Origin: an uncultured Burkholderiales bacterium
Lineage (GTDB): Bacteria > Pseudomonadota > Gammaproteobacteria > Burkholderiales > Burkholderiaceae_C
Assembly: GCA_903886485.1 (NCBI GenBank)
Contig: CAISMH010000017.1
Location: 124,001 to 188,000, forward strand
Reading direction: 5' to 3'
Length of the DNA stretch: 64,000 nucleotides
Shown here piece after piece: positions 1-9,421 of this stretch. The translations under genes and the position numbers were made by a program. Positions within the stretch are counted from its first letter, which is position 1. Every line of letters begins with the position of its first letter. The notes beneath the pieces were generated by a model, which was given only the letters and a program-made list of their open reading frames with translations, was not told where the DNA came from and searched no databases.

Positions 1-622
1 AGCGTGTGCTGCTGCGCATGCGGGGGTCGCGGTTGAGGACATGCCTGTGCGCATGATGTTGGCCAATCCTGAACTCAAGACAGTGTTGGTGAGCATTCAT
101 GTGTCGCTGCGCAAGGCGATTGAGGCGGTGACCATCGAAAACATTTTGCAAACGCTGCACATCACCCATGCCGCAGAGCTGGCCGCGACTGGCCGCGCGC
201 CGCATATGGCTGTGGCGGGGCTGAACCCACATGCAGGCGAGGGCGGTCTCATGGGCCGAGAAGAGCTCGACATCATCATTCCCGCGCTACAACAAGCGCG
301 TGCTCAAGGTTTGCAGGTCAGCGGACCGTTTGCACCTGACACCGTGTTCATGCGCGCACGCTCAAAGTACGGGCAGCCTGGAGAGTTCGATGTGGTGATT
401 GCCATGTACCACGATCAAGGCTTGATCCCTGTGAAGTATTTGGGTGTCGAGCAGGGGGTCAATGTCACACTGGGCTTGCCACTGGTGCGCACCAGCCCCG
501 ACCATGGCACTGCGTTTGACGTGGCTGGGACAGCCAAGGCCGATGCGTCAAGTTTGTTGGCTGCTGTCGCAATGGCGCAATACCGGCTAGCGCTGACTTC
601 ATCGCGTGCAACGTCAAGCTAG
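1..622 (+). CDS. pdxA: 4-hydroxythreonine-4-phosphate dehydrogenase PdxA, 3' part only
   Basis: C-terminal part of PdxA, the NAD-dependent oxidative decarboxylase of the DXP-dependent pyridoxal-phosphate pathway. The frame is open from base 2 to the TAA-side stop at 622, so the start lies before the window and about 206 codons are visible. The family motif GLNPHAGEGG and the later TSPDHGTAFD carry two of the three histidines that bind the catalytic divalent metal; the MYHDQGLIPVK stretch between them is also typical. An internal ATG at 41 is not the true start, because family similarity (P-V-R-M-M-L) runs straight through it. In related genomes pdxA is next to ksgA, which would lie outside this window. 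The gene reads into a 169-bp gap before petA. Confidence 0.93.
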   Translation, partial: ACAAAHAGVAVEDMPVRMMLANPELKTVLVSIHVSLRKAIEAVTIENILQTLHITHAAELAATGRAPHMAVAGLNPHAGEGGLMGREELDIIIPALQQARAQGLQVSGPFAPDTVFMRARSKYGQPGEFDVVIAMYHDQGLIPVKYLGVEQGVNVTLGLPLVRTSPDHGTAFDVAGTAKADASSLLAAVAMAQYRLALTSSRATSS

Positions 623-744
623 AGCCACTTCAGCCTCGCCGAGCGAACCTTTTTATTGATTTAAACGACGTCAAATCGCCCCAGCCTAGCCGTGGGCTTT
701 CCATGAGGCGGCTGCCGAACAAAAGGACATGTGTGGCGGTCAGC

Positions 745-750
745 TACAAT
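745..750 (+). promoter_or_regulatory. candidate -10 box for petABC
   Basis: TACAAT lies 42 bp before the petA start in the 169-bp pdxA-petA gap, a position that suits a sigma-70 -10 element. No convincing -35 box is visible 16-18 bp upstream. The call rests on position and one hexamer only. Confidence 0.3.
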
Positions 751-791
751 CAAGTGTTAACCCAACCAGTGATTATTGTTTGAGGAATTCC

Positions 792-1391
792 ATGAGTGAC
801 ACCCCAGTAGACACCAATAAACGCACGTGGCTAATTGCCTCGACTTGCGCAGGTGCGGTCGGTGGCGTAGCAGTAGCTGTGCCCTTCGTCAGCACGTTCC
901 AGCCCTCCGAAAAGGCGAAAGCTGCCGGCGCTGCTGTTGAGGTCGATATCTCGGCCCTCAAGCCAGGCGAAAAAATGACAGTTGAATGGCGCGGCAAACC
1001 CGTGTGGATCGTCAAGCGCACGCCTGAGCAAGTCGAGTCTTTGAACAAAACTGAGCCTCAGTTGGCTGATCCCAAATCAGAGCGCAAACCCGGTGAGTTG
1101 ACGCCGGCTTACGCGCGCAATCAAGCACGCTCCATCAAGCCTGAAATTTTTGTCGCTGTGGGTATTTGTACGCACTTGGGTTGCTCTCCCTCCGACAAGT
1201 TTCAAGCAGGCGCACAGCCTTCGTTGCCCGATGATTGGCAAGGTGGCTTTTTGTGTCCTTGCCATGGTTCGACGTTCGATATTGCCGGCCGCGTCTTCAA
1301 AAACAAGCCTGCACCGGATAACCTCGAAATCCCGCCACACATGTACCTGTCTGACACCAAGTTGCTCATTGGTGAAGACAAGAAAGCCTGA
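792..1391 (+). CDS. petA: ubiquinol-cytochrome c reductase, Rieske iron-sulfur subunit
   Basis: Rieske subunit of the cytochrome bc1 complex (complex III). It takes one electron from ubiquinol at the Qo site and passes it to cytochrome c1 on the periplasmic side. The 199-aa protein has an N-terminal Tat-like anchor helix (residues 12-33) and the two 2Fe-2S boxes CTHLGC (C126, H128, C131) and CPCHGS (C155, C157, H158). C131 and C157 give the stabilising disulfide and C126, C155, H128, H158 the cluster ligands. An upstream ATG at 729 exists, but ATG 792 follows a good ribosome site (GAGGAA) and begins where the family begins. First gene of petABC; petB follows after 11 bp. Confidence 0.96.
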   Translation: MSDTPVDTNKRTWLIASTCAGAVGGVAVAVPFVSTFQPSEKAKAAGAAVEVDISALKPGEKMTVEWRGKPVWIVKRTPEQVESLNKTEPQLADPKSERKPGELTPAYARNQARSIKPEIFVAVGICTHLGCSPSDKFQAGAQPSLPDDWQGGFLCPCHGSTFDIAGRVFKNKPAPDNLEIPPHMYLSDTKLLIGEDKKA

Positions 1392-1402
1392 TAGGACACA
1401 CC

Positions 1403-2812
1403 ATGGCTGAATTTAAAGAAATCTCTCCTAACGCCAGCGCTGGCGAAAAATTGTTGAACTGGGTGGATAACCGCTTCCCAGCTTCCAAGATGTACAAAGA
1501 GCATCTCTCTGAGTACTACGCGCCCAAGAACTTCAACTTCTTTTATTTCTTTGGCTCCTTGGCGCTGCTGGTGTTGGTGATCCAAATCGTGACCGGTATT
1601 TTCTTGGTCATGCATTACAAGCCTGATGCCAGTTTGGCCTTCGGTTCTGTTGAATACATCATGCGCGACGTGCCATGGGGTTGGCTGATTCGCTATATGC
1701 ACTCGACGGGCGCTTCTGCGTTCTTCATCGTGGTTTACATGCACATGTACCGTGGTTTGATCTACGGTTCCTATCGCAAGCCGCGTGAGTTGGTTTGGGT
1801 TTTCGGTTGTGCAATTTTCTTGTGTTTGATGGCCGAAGCTTTCATGGGCTACTTGTTGCCTTGGGGCCAAATGTCCTACTGGGGCGCGCAAGTGATCGTG
1901 AACTTGTTCGCTGCTGTGCCTTTCGTCGGCCCTGACTTAGCTTTGCTGATTCGTGGTGACTACGTGGTCGGTGATGCCACCTTGAACCGCTTCTTCAGCT
2001 TCCACGTGATCGCTGTGCCACTGGTCTTGCTGGGCTTGGTGGTCGCGCACATCATTGCGTTGCATGAAGTGGGTTCGAACAACCCAGACGGCGTGGAAAT
2101 CAAAGGCCCGAATGCCTTGAAGGATGCCAATGGCCATCCACTCGACGGCGTGCCTTTCCACCCTTACTACACCGTGCATGACATTTTGGGCGTGAGCGGT
2201 TTCTTGTTGGTGTTCAGTGCGATCATCTTCTTCGCGCCTGAGTTCGGTGGTTACTTCCTCGAATACAACAACTTCATTCCTGCGGATCCGCTCAAGACAC
2301 CGTTGCACATCGCGCCCGTCTGGTACTTCACGCCTTTCTATTCCATGCTTCGTGCTATCACCAGCGAGATGATGTACGTGCTCATCGCTTGCGTTTTGGC
2401 GGGCGCCTATTTCGGCGCAACCCGTGCCAACCTGCCCAAGGTTGTGAGGGGTGGTGTCGTTGGTGCTGCCGTGTTTGTTTCATTGCTCATGCTCAGCATC
2501 GACGCCAAATTCTGGGGCGTGGTGGTGATGGGTGGCGCTGTGATCATCTTGTTCTTCTTGCCTTGGTTGGACAACTGCGCTGTCAAGTCGATTCGCTACC
2601 GTCCTGATTGGCACAAGTACATGTACGGCGTGTTCGTTGTGAACTTCATCGTCTTGGCCTACTTGGGTGTCCAGCCTCCTTCGGCGATTGGTGAGCGCGT
2701 GTCGCAAGTCGGTACCTTGTTTTACTTCGGTTTCTTCTTGCTGATGCCGATTTGGAGCCGCATGGGTGCAACCAAGCCAGTGCCTGACCGCATTACCTTC
2801 AAGCCTCACTGA
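1403..2812 (+). CDS. petB: ubiquinol-cytochrome c reductase, cytochrome b subunit
   Basis: Membrane cytochrome b of complex III. It holds hemes bL and bH and forms the Qo and Qi quinone sites. The 469-aa single-chain protein has the four axial histidines in two helices (H100 and H114, H201 and H216), the loop PWGWLIRYMH, and eight or so membrane helices. The Qo signature is PVWY (about 305-308) rather than PEWY, a variant I recall from proteobacterial homologues. It lies 11 bp after petA and 20 bp before petC, so the three genes form one operon. Confidence 0.97.
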   Translation: MAEFKEISPNASAGEKLLNWVDNRFPASKMYKEHLSEYYAPKNFNFFYFFGSLALLVLVIQIVTGIFLVMHYKPDASLAFGSVEYIMRDVPWGWLIRYMHSTGASAFFIVVYMHMYRGLIYGSYRKPRELVWVFGCAIFLCLMAEAFMGYLLPWGQMSYWGAQVIVNLFAAVPFVGPDLALLIRGDYVVGDATLNRFFSFHVIAVPLVLLGLVVAHIIALHEVGSNNPDGVEIKGPNALKDANGHPLDGVPFHPYYTVHDILGVSGFLLVFSAIIFFAPEFGGYFLEYNNFIPADPLKTPLHIAPVWYFTPFYSMLRAITSEMMYVLIACVLAGAYFGATRANLPKVVRGGVVGAAVFVSLLMLSIDAKFWGVVVMGGAVIILFFLPWLDNCAVKSIRYRPDWHKYMYGVFVVNFIVLAYLGVQPPSAIGERVSQVGTLFYFGFFLLMPIWSRMGATKPVPDRITFKPH

Positions 2813-2832
2813 GATTCACGGAGAACTTAACC

Positions 2833-3591
2833 ATGAAAAAAATCATTCTCAGCTTGGCATTGGCCCTTGGTGTGGTCGCTGGCGCGCAAGCGTCTGGTGG
2901 CGACACAATTGCTTGGGACAAAGCGCCTAACAAAACCAATGATTTAGCAGCCTTGCAAAACGGCGCCAAAATCTTTGTGAATCACTGTTTGAACTGTCAC
3001 TCCGCTGCTTTCATGCGTTACAACCGCTTGAAAGACATCGGTTTGACAGAGCAGCAGATCAAAGACAACTTGCTGTTCACGACCGAAAAGGTTGGCGACA
3101 CGATGAAGGCCAACATTGATCCTAAACAGGCCAAAGAGTGGTTTGGTGCAACTCCTCCTGATTTGACCGTGATCGCACGCTCACGCGCAGGTCATGGCGG
3201 CACGGGTGCGGATTATCTCTACACCTATTTACGCACGTTTTACCGTGATGAATCTAAAGCCACGGGTTGGAACAACTTGGTCTTCCCTAACGTAGGCATG
3301 CCTCACGTCTTGTGGGAATTGCAAGGTGTGCGTCGCCCGATCTATGACACACACGAAGAGCACGGTCATCAAGTTCAAACCTTCAAAGGTTGGGAGCAAG
3401 TGACACCTGGCAAGATGACACCTTTGGAATACGACCAAGCCATGGGTGACCTCGTCGGTTACCTGCAATGGATGGCTGAACCAGCTCAAAATACACGCGT
3501 ACGCATTGGCGTGTGGGTGCTGTTGTTCTTGGTTGGTTTCATGTTCATCGCATGGCGCTTGAATGCTTCCTTCTGGAAAGACATCAAGTAA
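2833..3591 (+). CDS. petC: ubiquinol-cytochrome c reductase, cytochrome c1 subunit
   Basis: Cytochrome c1 of complex III, which hands electrons from the Rieske centre to soluble cytochrome c. The 252-aa precursor has a Sec signal peptide (residues 1-20, ending AQA), the covalent heme site CLNCH (C52, C55, H56), a GMPHVLWEL segment likely to supply the distal methionine ligand, and one C-terminal membrane anchor (about 225-245) followed by a lysine-ended tail. The ribosome site GGAGAAC precedes the ATG. Last gene of the petABC operon; two hairpins follow before sspA. Confidence 0.96.
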   Translation: MKKIILSLALALGVVAGAQASGGDTIAWDKAPNKTNDLAALQNGAKIFVNHCLNCHSAAFMRYNRLKDIGLTEQQIKDNLLFTTEKVGDTMKANIDPKQAKEWFGATPPDLTVIARSRAGHGGTGADYLYTYLRTFYRDESKATGWNNLVFPNVGMPHVLWELQGVRRPIYDTHEEHGHQVQTFKGWEQVTPGKMTPLEYDQAMGDLVGYLQWMAEPAQNTRVRIGVWVLLFLVGFMFIAWRLNASFWKDIK

Positions 3592-3637
3592 CTCGCGCAA
3601 ATTCGGCAACAGGCTCCAAGCCTGTTGTCACCTCACG

Positions 3638-3666
3638 GAGTGACAGGTTTTCCTGCCACTCTTTTT
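3638..3666 (+). terminator. rho-independent terminator after petABC
   Basis: Arms GAGTGACAGG and CCTGCCACTC (one A/C mismatch) enclose a TTTT loop and are followed by TTTTT. A second hairpin (3607-3627, CAACAGGC/GCCTGTTG) sits just upstream without a T-tract. Together they separate petABC from sspA. Confidence 0.65.
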
Positions 3667-3687
3667 GATTTTTAGGAGCCGCCCATC

Positions 3688-4299
3688 ATGATGGTGCTTT
3701 ACTCGGGAACTACGTGTCCCTACTCACATCGCTGCCGTTTTGTCTTGTTTGAAAAAGGCATGGACTTTGAAATTCGTGATGTTGATCTCTACAACAAGCC
3801 AGAAGACATCAATGTGATGAATCCCTATGGTCAAGTTCCAATCTTGGTCGAACGCGATCTCATTTTGTATGAGTCCAATATCATCAATGAATACATCGAC
3901 GAGCGTTTTCCACATCCTCAGTTGATGCCCGGCGATCCTGTTGAGCGCGCTCGTGTACGCCTGTTCTTGCTGAATTTCGAAAAAGAATTGTTCGCGCATG
4001 TCTCCACCTTGGAGTCCCGCGTGAGCAAGGCCAACGACAAAGCCCTAGAGAAGGCTCGTGCCCATATCCGTGACCGTTTGACGCAGTTAGCCCCCGTCTT
4101 CTTGAAGAACAAATACATGTTGGGTGAAAACTTCTCCATGTTGGATGTGGCCATTGCACCTCTGCTGTGGCGCTTGGACCACTACGGCATTGACTTGTCG
4201 AAGAACGCGGCACCTTTGCTGAAATATGCAGAGCGCATCTTCTCGCGCCCTGCCTACATTGAAGCCTTGACGCCTTCTGAAAAGGTCATGCGCAAGTAA
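3688..4299 (+). CDS. sspA: stringent starvation protein A (GST-like RNA polymerase-associated protein)
   Basis: SspA binds RNA polymerase and acts as a transcription regulator in stationary phase and stress; it has a glutathione S-transferase fold without known transferase activity. The 203-aa protein has the N-terminal thioredoxin-like half (CPYSHRCRF near residue 10, the cis-proline loop QVPIL, then YESNIINEYID) and an all-helical C-terminal half with LDVAIAPLLWRLD. A clear AGGAG lies upstream of tandem ATG codons at 3688 and 3691; the first is used here. sspB follows after 5 bp, as in many beta- and gammaproteobacteria. Confidence 0.94.
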   Translation: MMVLYSGTTCPYSHRCRFVLFEKGMDFEIRDVDLYNKPEDINVMNPYGQVPILVERDLILYESNIINEYIDERFPHPQLMPGDPVERARVRLFLLNFEKELFAHVSTLESRVSKANDKALEKARAHIRDRLTQLAPVFLKNKYMLGENFSMLDVAIAPLLWRLDHYGIDLSKNAAPLLKYAERIFSRPAYIEALTPSEKVMRK

Positions 4300-4304
4300 T
4301 TCGT

Positions 4305-4784
4305 ATGTTGAACGCTCCAGACGCATCTTCGACTCGACCATATTTGCTGCGTGCCATGCACGAGTGGTGTACCGCCAATGGCTACACACCGTATGTGGCT
4401 GTGGTTGTGGATGAAACTGTTCAGGTGCCTTTGGAGTATGTGAAGAACGGTGAAATCGTTTTGAACGTCAGCTACGACGCCACTGCAGGTATGAAGTTGG
4501 GCAATGAATTTGTCGAATTCAAAGCACGCTTTGGTGGCGTTTCGCGCGAGATCATTGTGCCGGTCAATCGCGTAATTGCGATCTATGCACGCGAGAACGG
4601 CCAAGGCATGTCTTTTCCTTTGATGGCGTCAGTGCCAGCAGCTGACAGTCGTGTTGCGCCTGTCCCTGCCTCTGCTCGTCCTGTGCTGAGCGCGGTGGAG
4701 ACCGCGAACGTGGACAAGACGGATGATGAGCCACCCTCGCCGACAACGCCGCCTGGTCGCCCTACACTCACGCGCATCAAATAA
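4305..4784 (+). CDS. sspB: ClpXP protease specificity-enhancing factor SspB
   Basis: SspB is the adaptor that delivers ssrA-tagged proteins from stalled ribosomes to ClpXP. The 159-aa protein has the dimerising, tag-binding domain in its first 110 residues (LRAMHEWCTANGYTPY, then VLNVSYDATAGMKLGNE and the FGGVSREI segment). A flexible tail rich in Pro, Ala, Thr and Asp follows and ends in a short basic, hydrophobic stretch (PTLTRIK), the type of end that contacts the ClpX zinc domain. It is co-transcribed with sspA. Confidence 0.93.
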   Translation: MLNAPDASSTRPYLLRAMHEWCTANGYTPYVAVVVDETVQVPLEYVKNGEIVLNVSYDATAGMKLGNEFVEFKARFGGVSREIIVPVNRVIAIYARENGQGMSFPLMASVPAADSRVAPVPASARPVLSAVETANVDKTDDEPPSPTTPPGRPTLTRIK

Positions 4785-4815
4785 CTGTAAAAACTCAGGT
4801 TAGAATACTGCCTGC

Positions 4816-4891
4816 GCCGCTTTAGCTCAGTTGGTAGAGCACCCGCCTTGTAAGCGGTAGGTCGTCAGTTCGATTCCGACAAGCGGCACCA
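4816..4891 (+). tRNA. tRNA-Thr (anticodon TGT)
   Basis: The 76-nt cloverleaf has a perfect acceptor stem (GCCGCTT/AAGCGGC) and encodes its own CCA end. The D-arm is TAGCTCAGTTGGTAGAGC and the T-loop is TTCGATTC. The anticodon loop CTTGTAA gives TGT, so it reads ACA and other ACN threonine codons. The anticodon stem CCCGC/GCGGT has one C/U mismatch at 27-43. Confidence 0.95.
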
Positions 4892-4894
4892 TCT

Positions 4895-4928
4895 AAAACC
4901 CGTTACGCCTTTGGCGTAGCGGGTTTTT
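4895..4928. terminator. bidirectional terminator between tRNA-Thr and the DUF721 gene
   Basis: An 11-bp stem (CCCGTTACGCC with GGCGTAGCGGG, one T/G pair) is flanked by AAAA on the left and TTTTT on the right. It can end transcription of the tRNA rightward and of the opposing DUF721 gene leftward. Confidence 0.75.
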
Positions 4929-4931
4929 CTT

Positions 4932-5318
4932 TTAGCTGTTCGATTTCACTTTCACACGAATCGTGTTCACATTCCAACCTTTGGTGCGCAAGTGTGCGCA
5001 AAGAGCTGGCAAAGTTTGGCGAAGCTTGGCCGCAACGGCGCTGTTGGGAACCAATAAACACCACGCGTCATCCTCAACACCGCCGGATTGAACGAGGGCA
5101 CGCAGTGATGCAGGTAGCAGTGGCGAAATTGCTTTCAGTCGATTCTGGGTGTCATGCGCTATCGCCGAGAGTTGGGCCAGTGAGGGTGCTGACCCCACAA
5201 CCTGCTCCAAAGTTTGTGATTTGCCGCGCACACTCACCCTAGATTTGGGTGGCGTGTTGTATCCCAACGCACGGTATGCGGCAAGTGTGTCGGGATGGGG
5301 CGTAGAACGGGTGGCCAT
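4932..5318 (-). CDS. DciA-like / DUF721 family protein
   Basis: A 128-aa protein of the DUF721 family. Part of this family (DciA) loads or regulates the DnaB helicase in bacteria that lack DnaC; a role here is inferred from the family only. Visible features are a polar N-terminus, a conserved central LQTLSAIA-like helix (SLAQLSAIAHDTQNRLKAI) and a C-terminal half with LLVPNSAVAAKLRQTLPAL, matching the KH-like domain. The longest frame starts at 5375, but ATG 5318 (MATRSTPHPD) fits the usual length and avoids reaching into the secA promoter region. It diverges from secA, which is a common arrangement in Burkholderiales. Confidence 0.8.
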   Translation of the reverse strand: MATRSTPHPDTLAAYRALGYNTPPKSRVSVRGKSQTLEQVVGSAPSLAQLSAIAHDTQNRLKAISPLLPASLRALVQSGGVEDDAWCLLVPNSAVAAKLRQTLPALCAHLRTKGWNVNTIRVKVKSNS

Positions 5319-5429
5319 GGCCTCATTATGGTTCCCGTGACGGTTAAAATTCCCAGCTTCTATCAAGCCTTTCACAAAGGATTTTGCGCCTCCGGTTTTT
5401 ACTAAAAAATTGGACCTCGCAGTGCTCGC

Positions 5430-8174
5430 ATGGCTCTCAATTTCTTGACATACATTTTTGGTAGCCGCAATGAGCGTCTACTCAAGCAATACCGCAAAAC
5501 AGTCGCGCAAATCAATGCGTTGGAGTCTTCATTGGAGAAGCTCAGTGACGAGGCTTTGCGTGCAAAGACGGACGAATTCAAATCGCGTGTTGCCAGCGGT
5601 GAATCTCTAGATAGTTTGCTGCCAGAAGCCTATGCCGTGGTGCGAGAGGCTTCCAAACGCGTGATGAAAATGCGCCACTTTGATGTGCAGATGTTGGGTG
5701 GTATCGCCCTGCATCAAGGCAAGATCTCTGAGATGCGCACTGGCGAAGGCAAAACCTTGACTGCGACCTTGCCTGTGTACCTGAATGCTTTGACAGGACG
5801 TGGCGTGCATGTGGTGACGGTGAACGACTACCTTGCGAGTCGTGACGCGCAATGGATGTCACGTTTGTACAACTGGCTAGGCTTGTCTGTGGGCATCAAC
5901 TTGCCACAAATGCCGCGAGAAGAAAAACAAGCCGCTTATCGCGCAGACATTACCTACGGCACAAACAACGAGTACGGCTTTGATTATTTGCGCGACAACA
6001 TGGTCTACGAAGCTGCAGACCGTGTCCAGCGCAAACTGAATTACGCCATCGTTGACGAAGTAGATTCCATTTTGATTGACGAGGCGCGCACTCCACTCAT
6101 CATCAGTGGCCAAGCAGAAGACCACACAGAGTTGTATGTGGCGATCAATCGCGTGGTGCCTTTGCTGACCCGCCAAGTGGGTGAAGAAGACCCCCGCACA
6201 GGCGAAGGCATCATCACCCCCGGTGACTTCACCGTGGATGAAAAATCGCATCAAGTGTTCATGACAGAGCAAGGCCATGAAAATGCTGAACGCATCTTGG
6301 CTGCCAACGGTTTGTTGGCTGAAGGCGCGTCTTTGTATGACCCAGCCAATATCAGCTTGATGCACCACCTGTACGCTGCTCTTCGCGCCAATCACCTTTA
6401 TCACCGCGATCAGCACTATGTGAACCAAAACGGTGAGATCACCATCGTCGATGAATTCACCGGTCGTTTGATGTCGGGGCGCCGCTGGAGCGATGGTCTG
6501 CACCAAGCTGTCGAGGCCAAAGAGGGCGTAGAGATTCAGGCTGAAAACCAAACGCTGGCTTCCATCACGTTCCAAAACTATTTCCGTCTCTACAACAAAC
6601 TCGGCGGCATGACCGGCACGGCTGACACCGAGGCTTACGAATTTCAAGAAATTTACGGTTTGGAAACAGTGGTGATCCCACCTAACCGCATCAGTCAGCG
6701 CGATGACCAGCTAGACCGTGTTTACAAAACAACCGAAGAAAAGTACAAGGCAGCGATTGACGATATCCGCGAATGCTACGAACGCGGCCAGCCTGTCCTC
6801 GTGGGCACCACCTCCATTGAGAACTCAGAGCTGATCGCGGCCATGTTGGACAAGGCCAAGTTACCGCATCAAGTTCTCAATGCCAAGCAGCATGCCCGAG
6901 AAGCCGACATCATTGCGCAAGCCGGCCGAGCCAAGATGATCACCATTGCAACCAACATGGCGGGTCGTGGTACGGACATTGTGTTGGGCGGCAACGTGGA
7001 GAAGATGATTTCCGAGGTTGAATCCAACGAGTCATTGAATGCTGCGGAAAAGCAAAAACAAATTGATGCCTTGCGTGTGCAGTGGACCAAGGACCACGAG
7101 TATGTGAAGTCTTTGGGTGGACTGCGCATCATCGCCACCGAGCGTCACGAGTCACGCCGCATTGATAACCAGTTGCGGGGTCGTTCAGGCCGTCAAGGTG
7201 ACCCAGGTTCTTCGCGCTTTTACCTGAGCTTGGATGACTCGCTCATGCGCATCTTTGCGGGTGAGCGTGTCAAAGCCATCATGGAGCGGTTGAAGATGCC
7301 TGAGGGCGAAGCGATTGAGGCGGGTATCGTCACGCGCAGCATTGAAAGCGCGCAACGTAAAGTGGAAGCGCGTAACTTTGACATTCGCAAGCAATTGCTG
7401 GAATACGACGATGTGTCGAACGACCAGCGCCGCGTCATCTACCAACAACGCAATGACATCTTGGACGCCACCGACTTGACGGCTCAAATCGCCAGTTTGC
7501 GTGAAGGCAGTTTTACCGACTTGGTGCGCCAATATGTACCCGAAGAGTCTGTGGAAGAGCAATGGGACATTGCCGGCTTGCAGCGTGCCCTGCTGCAAGA
7601 GTGGCTCATCGAGTTGCCATTGCAAGAAACCGTGGAGCAAGCATCGGCCATCACCGATGAAGAAATTTTGGAGCAAGTGGTAGCGGCGGCACATGCGGCA
7701 TTCCAAGCTAAGCTCGAGCGTGTTGGCATTGAGCAATTCACGCCTTTCATGCGTGTGGTGCTGCTGCAAAACATCGACAGTCATTGGCGTGAGCATTTGG
7801 CTGCTTTGGACTATTTGCGTCAAGGCATCCACTTGCGCGGCTATGCGCAAAAGCAACCCAAGCAAGAGTACAAGCGCGAAGCTTTTGAGTTATTTGGCCA
7901 GCTGCTCGACTTGGTCAAGAATGAAGTGACCCGCGTGTTGATGACCGTCAAGATTGAGTCCAACGAGCAAATCGAACAGGCCGCAAATGAGTTAGAAGAT
8001 CGTGCAGAGAATCTGCACAACGTGACCTACACCGCCCCAGACGAATCGGGCCAAGCGGTGACCACTGTGGATGAAGCAACTTTGGCCGAGCCCATGCCGC
8101 AGGTCGGTCGCAACGAGCCTTGTCCATGCGGCAGTGGTAAAAAATTCAAGTTCTGTCACGGCAAGTTGGCTTAA
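5430..8174 (+). CDS. secA: preprotein translocase ATPase SecA
   Basis: SecA is the motor that drives unfolded preproteins through SecYEG. The 914-aa protein has Walker A RTGEGKT (103-109), the DEAD-type Walker B within [16 protein letters not shown], the preprotein cross-linking domain, the second nucleotide-binding fold ([11 protein letters not shown], then [10 protein letters not shown]), the helical scaffold, and a C-terminal zinc-binding SecB-interaction tail [13 protein letters not shown] (C898, C900, C909, H910). The intact tail fits with secB being present at 60.8 kb. No secM-like upstream gene is seen. argJ starts 5 bp after its stop. Confidence 0.97.
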   Translation: MALNFLTYIFGSRNERLLKQYRKTVAQINALESSLEKLSDEALRAKTDEFKSRVASGESLDSLLPEAYAVVREASKRVMKMRHFDVQMLGGIALHQGKISEMRTGEGKTLTATLPVYLNALTGRGVHVVTVNDYLASRDAQWMSRLYNWLGLSVGINLPQMPREEKQAAYRADITYGTNNEYGFDYLRDNMVYEAADRVQRKLNYAIVDEVDSILIDEARTPLIISGQAEDHTELYVAINRVVPLLTRQVGEEDPRTGEGIITPGDFTVDEKSHQVFMTEQGHENAERILAANGLLAEGASLYDPANISLMHHLYAALRANHLYHRDQHYVNQNGEITIVDEFTGRLMSGRRWSDGLHQAVEAKEGVEIQAENQTLASITFQNYFRLYNKLGGMTGTADTEAYEFQEIYGLETVVIPPNRISQRDDQLDRVYKTTEEKYKAAIDDIRECYERGQPVLVGTTSIENSELIAAMLDKAKLPHQVLNAKQHAREADIIAQAGRAKMITIATNMAGRGTDIVLGGNVEKMISEVESNESLNAAEKQKQIDALRVQWTKDHEYVKSLGGLRIIATERHESRRIDNQLRGRSGRQGDPGSSRFYLSLDDSLMRIFAGERVKAIMERLKMPEGEAIEAGIVTRSIESAQRKVEARNFDIRKQLLEYDDVSNDQRRVIYQQRNDILDATDLTAQIASLREGSFTDLVRQYVPEESVEEQWDIAGLQRALLQEWLIELPLQETVEQASAITDEEILEQVVAAAHAAFQAKLERVGIEQFTPFMRVVLLQNIDSHWREHLAALDYLRQGIHLRGYAQKQPKQEYKREAFELFGQLLDLVKNEVTRVLMTVKIESNEQIEQAANELEDRAENLHNVTYTAPDESGQAVTTVDEATLAEPMPQVGRNEPCPCGSGKKFKFCHGKLA

Positions 8175-8179
8175 GTTTT

Positions 8180-9421
8180 ATGTCTGTACATCTCACACCC
8201 CCCAATCCATCAGATTTGCACGCCATCGAAGGCGTGCGCATTGGTGTCACACAAGCTGGTATTCGCAAAGCAGACCGCAAAGATTTGACGGTTGTCTTGA
8301 TCGACGAGGGTGCCTCTGTCAGCGGCGTTTTCACACAGAACCGATTTTGTGCTGCGCCAGTTCAAGTGTGCCGCGAGCACTTGGAGTCAGGCCAAGGCAT
8401 TCGCGCCATGATCGTCAACACCGGCAATGCCAATGCAGGGACAGGTGAAGAAGGTTTGAATCGCGCGCGTGAGACCTGTGTGGCCCTCGCTGAGGCGCTG
8501 CATATCTCGCCAAATCAAGTGTTGCCTTTCTCCACGGGTGTCATCATGGAGCCGCTGCCACATGATCGGATCATGGCAGGCATGCCTGCGGCCATCGCCG
8601 CAGCGGGTCAGGTTGGCAGTGCACAGCAGTGGGTCGATGCGGCTCAAGGCATCATGACCACCGATACCGTACCCAAGGCTGCCAGTGCGCAAGCACAAAT
8701 TGCGGGGGCAACGGTCAGCGTCACAGGCATCAGCAAAGGCGCAGGCATGATTCGTCCGAACATGGCCACGATGTTGGGCTATGTGGCGACCGATGCGTGT
8801 GTGGCCCCCGTGCTGATGAAAGAGCTGGCTTTGGCCTTGGCCGAAGGATCGTTCAACCGCATCACGGTAGATGGCGACACCTCCACCAACGACTCGTTCG
8901 TGGTCATCGCCACCAACAAAGCGCAGCATGCACCCATCACCAGTTTGCAAAGCTCAGAAGGTCAAGCTTTGCTGCAGGCCATGTTGCATGTGGCTCGGCA
9001 ATTGGCGCAAGCCATCGTGCGCGATGGTGAAGGCGCTACCAAGTTCATCACGATCCACGTGGAGGGGGGGCGCACCAGTGCTGAGTGTCGACAAGTGGCT
9101 TATGCCATTGCCCATTCGCCGCTGGTGAAGACAGCTTTTTTCGCCAGCGATCCCAATCTAGGTCGCATCTTGGCTGCCGTGGGTTACGCCGGCATCACCG
9201 ACTTGGACCAAACAGGCATTGACTTGTATTTGGACGATGTGCACGTGGCCATCCAAGGTGGCCGTCATCCCGCCTACCGCGAAGAAGACGGACAACGCGT
9301 CATGCAGCAGTCGGAGATCACGGTGCGTGTGGTCTTAGGGCGCGGGACCGCGAGTGATACGGTGTGGACCTGTGATTTGAGTCATGACTACGTCAGCATC
9401 AATGCTGACTACCGCAGCTGA
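8180..9421 (+). CDS. argJ: bifunctional glutamate N-acetyltransferase / amino-acid N-acetyltransferase ArgJ
   Basis: ArgJ transfers the acetyl group from N-acetylornithine to glutamate (and in bifunctional forms from acetyl-CoA), recycling acetyl in arginine synthesis. The 413-aa precursor has the self-cleavage site ATMLG, with the cut expected between A196 and T197, making T197 the nucleophile. The TGNAN oxyanion-region motif (about 81-85) and a C-terminal segment [15 protein letters not shown] are typical. It starts 5 bp after secA and overlaps the next start by one base (TGATG). Confidence 0.95.
   Translation: MSVHLTPPNPSDLHAIEGVRIGVTQAGIRKADRKDLTVVLIDEGASVSGVFTQNRFCAAPVQVCREHLESGQGIRAMIVNTGNANAGTGEEGLNRARETCVALAEALHISPNQVLPFSTGVIMEPLPHDRIMAGMPAAIAAAGQVGSAQQWVDAAQGIMTTDTVPKAASAQAQIAGATVSVTGISKGAGMIRPNMATMLGYVATDACVAPVLMKELALALAEGSFNRITVDGDTSTNDSFVVIATNKAQHAPITSLQSSEGQALLQAMLHVARQLAQAIVRDGEGATKFITIHVEGGRTSAECRQVAYAIAHSPLVKTAFFASDPNLGRILAAVGYAGITDLDQTGIDLYLDDVHVAIQGGRHPAYREEDGQRVMQQSEITVRVVLGRGTASDTVWTCDLSHDYVSINADYRS

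Noticed and set aside
3607..3627. First hairpin after petC as an independent terminator
   Set aside because: It has a good stem but no T-tract; only the second hairpin fits a rho-independent terminator.
5877..6647. Open frame of 256 codons antisense to secA
   Set aside because: No motif or ribosome site; secA motifs cover the same DNA on the other strand.
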